From Lichenicola sp964249915 (GTDB lineage: Bacteria > Pseudomonadota > Alphaproteobacteria > Acetobacterales > Acetobacteraceae), in assembly GCA_964249915.1 (NCBI GenBank), contig CAXUEL010000062.1, forward strand, positions 1-15,558: a DNA stretch of 15,558 nt. The letters run 5' to 3'. The notes beneath the pieces were generated by a model, which did no database searches, was not told the DNA's origin, and saw only the letters and a list, made by a program, of their open reading frames with translations. The position numbers were made by a program, and so were the translations under genes. Positions 15,173 to 15,558 of this stretch are shown piece after piece. Every line of letters begins with the position of its first letter. The stretch's first letter is position 1.

Positions 15173-15558
15173 TGGGACTACCCCGGTTCGGTGGACGGCT
15201 GAAGGGCTTGTTTGATTAGGCCTGTGCGGTGGTCGTTTGGAGCTGTTCCTGCTCGTAGGCGATCGGAGATCGATATCCCAGGCCGGAGTGCAGCCGCACC
15301 GGGTTGTACCAGCCCTCGATGTAGCTGAAGCACGCCATCCGGGCCTCTGCCTTGGAGGTGAACTTGCGGCGAGCGAGCAGCTCGCATTCGAGCGTGGAGA
15401 AGAAGCTTTCCGCCATGGCGTTGTCGTAGGCGTCGCCAACCGATCCCATGGATGGTCGCACGCCGGCTTCCCCGCAGCGGTTGCCGAACGCCAGCGACGT
15501 GTATTGAGACCCCTGATCGCTGTGGTGGATCACCTCCCGGGGCCGGCGCTGGCCAACA
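15173..15558 (-). mobile_element. IS3-family insertion sequence, one end
   Basis: This is the 3' end of an IS3-type element, running off the window edge. The transposase stop is followed by about 43 bases of non-coding sequence whose outer end reads, on the plus strand, TGGGACTACCCCGGTTCGG from 15173, which looks like an IS3-type terminal inverted repeat starting with TG. The boundary is inferred from where RhuM homology starts; the other end is not visible, so neither the inverted repeat nor a target duplication can be confirmed. Confidence 0.75.
15216..15558 (-). CDS. IS3-family transposase OrfB, C-terminal part
   Basis: The visible reading frame is the C-terminal part of an rve-type (DDE) integrase core. 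HHSDQGSQYTS holds the second catalytic Asp and AESFFSTLECE the catalytic Glu, with exactly 35 residues between them, the DD(35)E spacing of IS3 elements. WYNPVRLHSGLGYRSP is the usual C-terminal motif. The first Asp and the OrfA part lie beyond base 15558. It ends with TAA at 15216-15218. The GTG at 15531-15533 is internal; coding sense (GQRRPREVIHHSD) continues upstream to the edge. Confidence 0.93.
   Translation of the reverse strand, partial: VGQRRPREVIHHSDQGSQYTSLAFGNRCGEAGVRPSMGSVGDAYDNAMAESFFSTLECELLARRKFTSKAEARMACFSYIEGWYNPVRLHSGLGYRSPIAYEQEQLQTTTAQA

Noticed and set aside
1..15558. CRISPR array, rRNA genes or riboswitch
   Set aside because: No regularly spaced direct repeats, rRNA-like conserved segments or recognisable riboswitch cores were seen on reading both strands.

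Overview
This is a very GC-rich window from a Gram-negative bacterium. The outer-membrane TonB receptor, Tat and Sec signal peptides, periplasmic cytochrome c and GTG/TTG starts suggest a high-GC alphaproteobacterium, perhaps Acetobacteraceae/Rhodospirillales; that placement is inference from composition and gene content. Positions 1 to about 14080 look like ordinary high-GC chromosome. After a tRNA-Ser gene (14083-14172) the sequence becomes visibly AT-richer, with a phage/island-type gene remnant and an insertion sequence, which suggests the edge of an acquired island. Sequence quality is imperfect: there is a 10-N gap in a G-run at 8881-8890, and two genes (472-1145 and 7724-8364) are broken by apparent single frameshifts that may be assembly errors.

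Layout: (1) 1-2192 holds the 3' end of an HpcH/HpaI-type aldolase, a frame-broken putative lipoprotein gene on the minus strand, and a bile-acid:Na+ symporter-like (YfeH-type) membrane protein. (2) 2182-7698 is the most interesting block. A large TonB-dependent receptor (minus) is divergent from a tightly overlapping three-gene operon (plus): Tat-exported FAD amine oxidase, then mono-haem cytochrome c, then a RidA-family protein with its own signal peptide. A perfect 14-bp palindrome lies in the divergent intergenic region. (3) 7724-9829 holds a frameshifted FrnE-like DsbA gene (minus), a TrpD2/YbiB-like gene containing the assembly gap (plus) and a small secreted glycine-zipper-like protein. 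(4) 9927-13840 holds a 59-aa protein, an apparently gene-free stretch, the alpha-E and circularly permuted ATP-grasp pair (minus), and a secreted Pro/Tyr/Phe repeat protein (minus). (5) 14083-15558 holds tRNA-Ser(UGA), a small secreted protein, the 3' part of a RhuM-family gene cut by an IS3-family element, and that element's transposase running off the window.

How the genes may work together: the amine oxidase, cytochrome c and RidA genes overlap by 1-4 bp and all three products carry export signals. The simplest model is a periplasmic amine or amino-acid dehydrogenase that passes electrons to the cytochrome instead of O2, while the exported RidA hydrolyses the imine product. The TonB receptor could bring the substrate across the outer membrane. 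Flavin amine oxidases that use a cytochrome c acceptor are known (NicA2 with CycN in nicotine degradation). A dedicated secreted RidA as third partner, linked to a TonB receptor, is the part that looks least described. The ATP-grasp/alpha-E pair belongs to a known but poorly understood peptide-modification system, but its usual transglutaminase and Anbu proteasome partners are not in the window.
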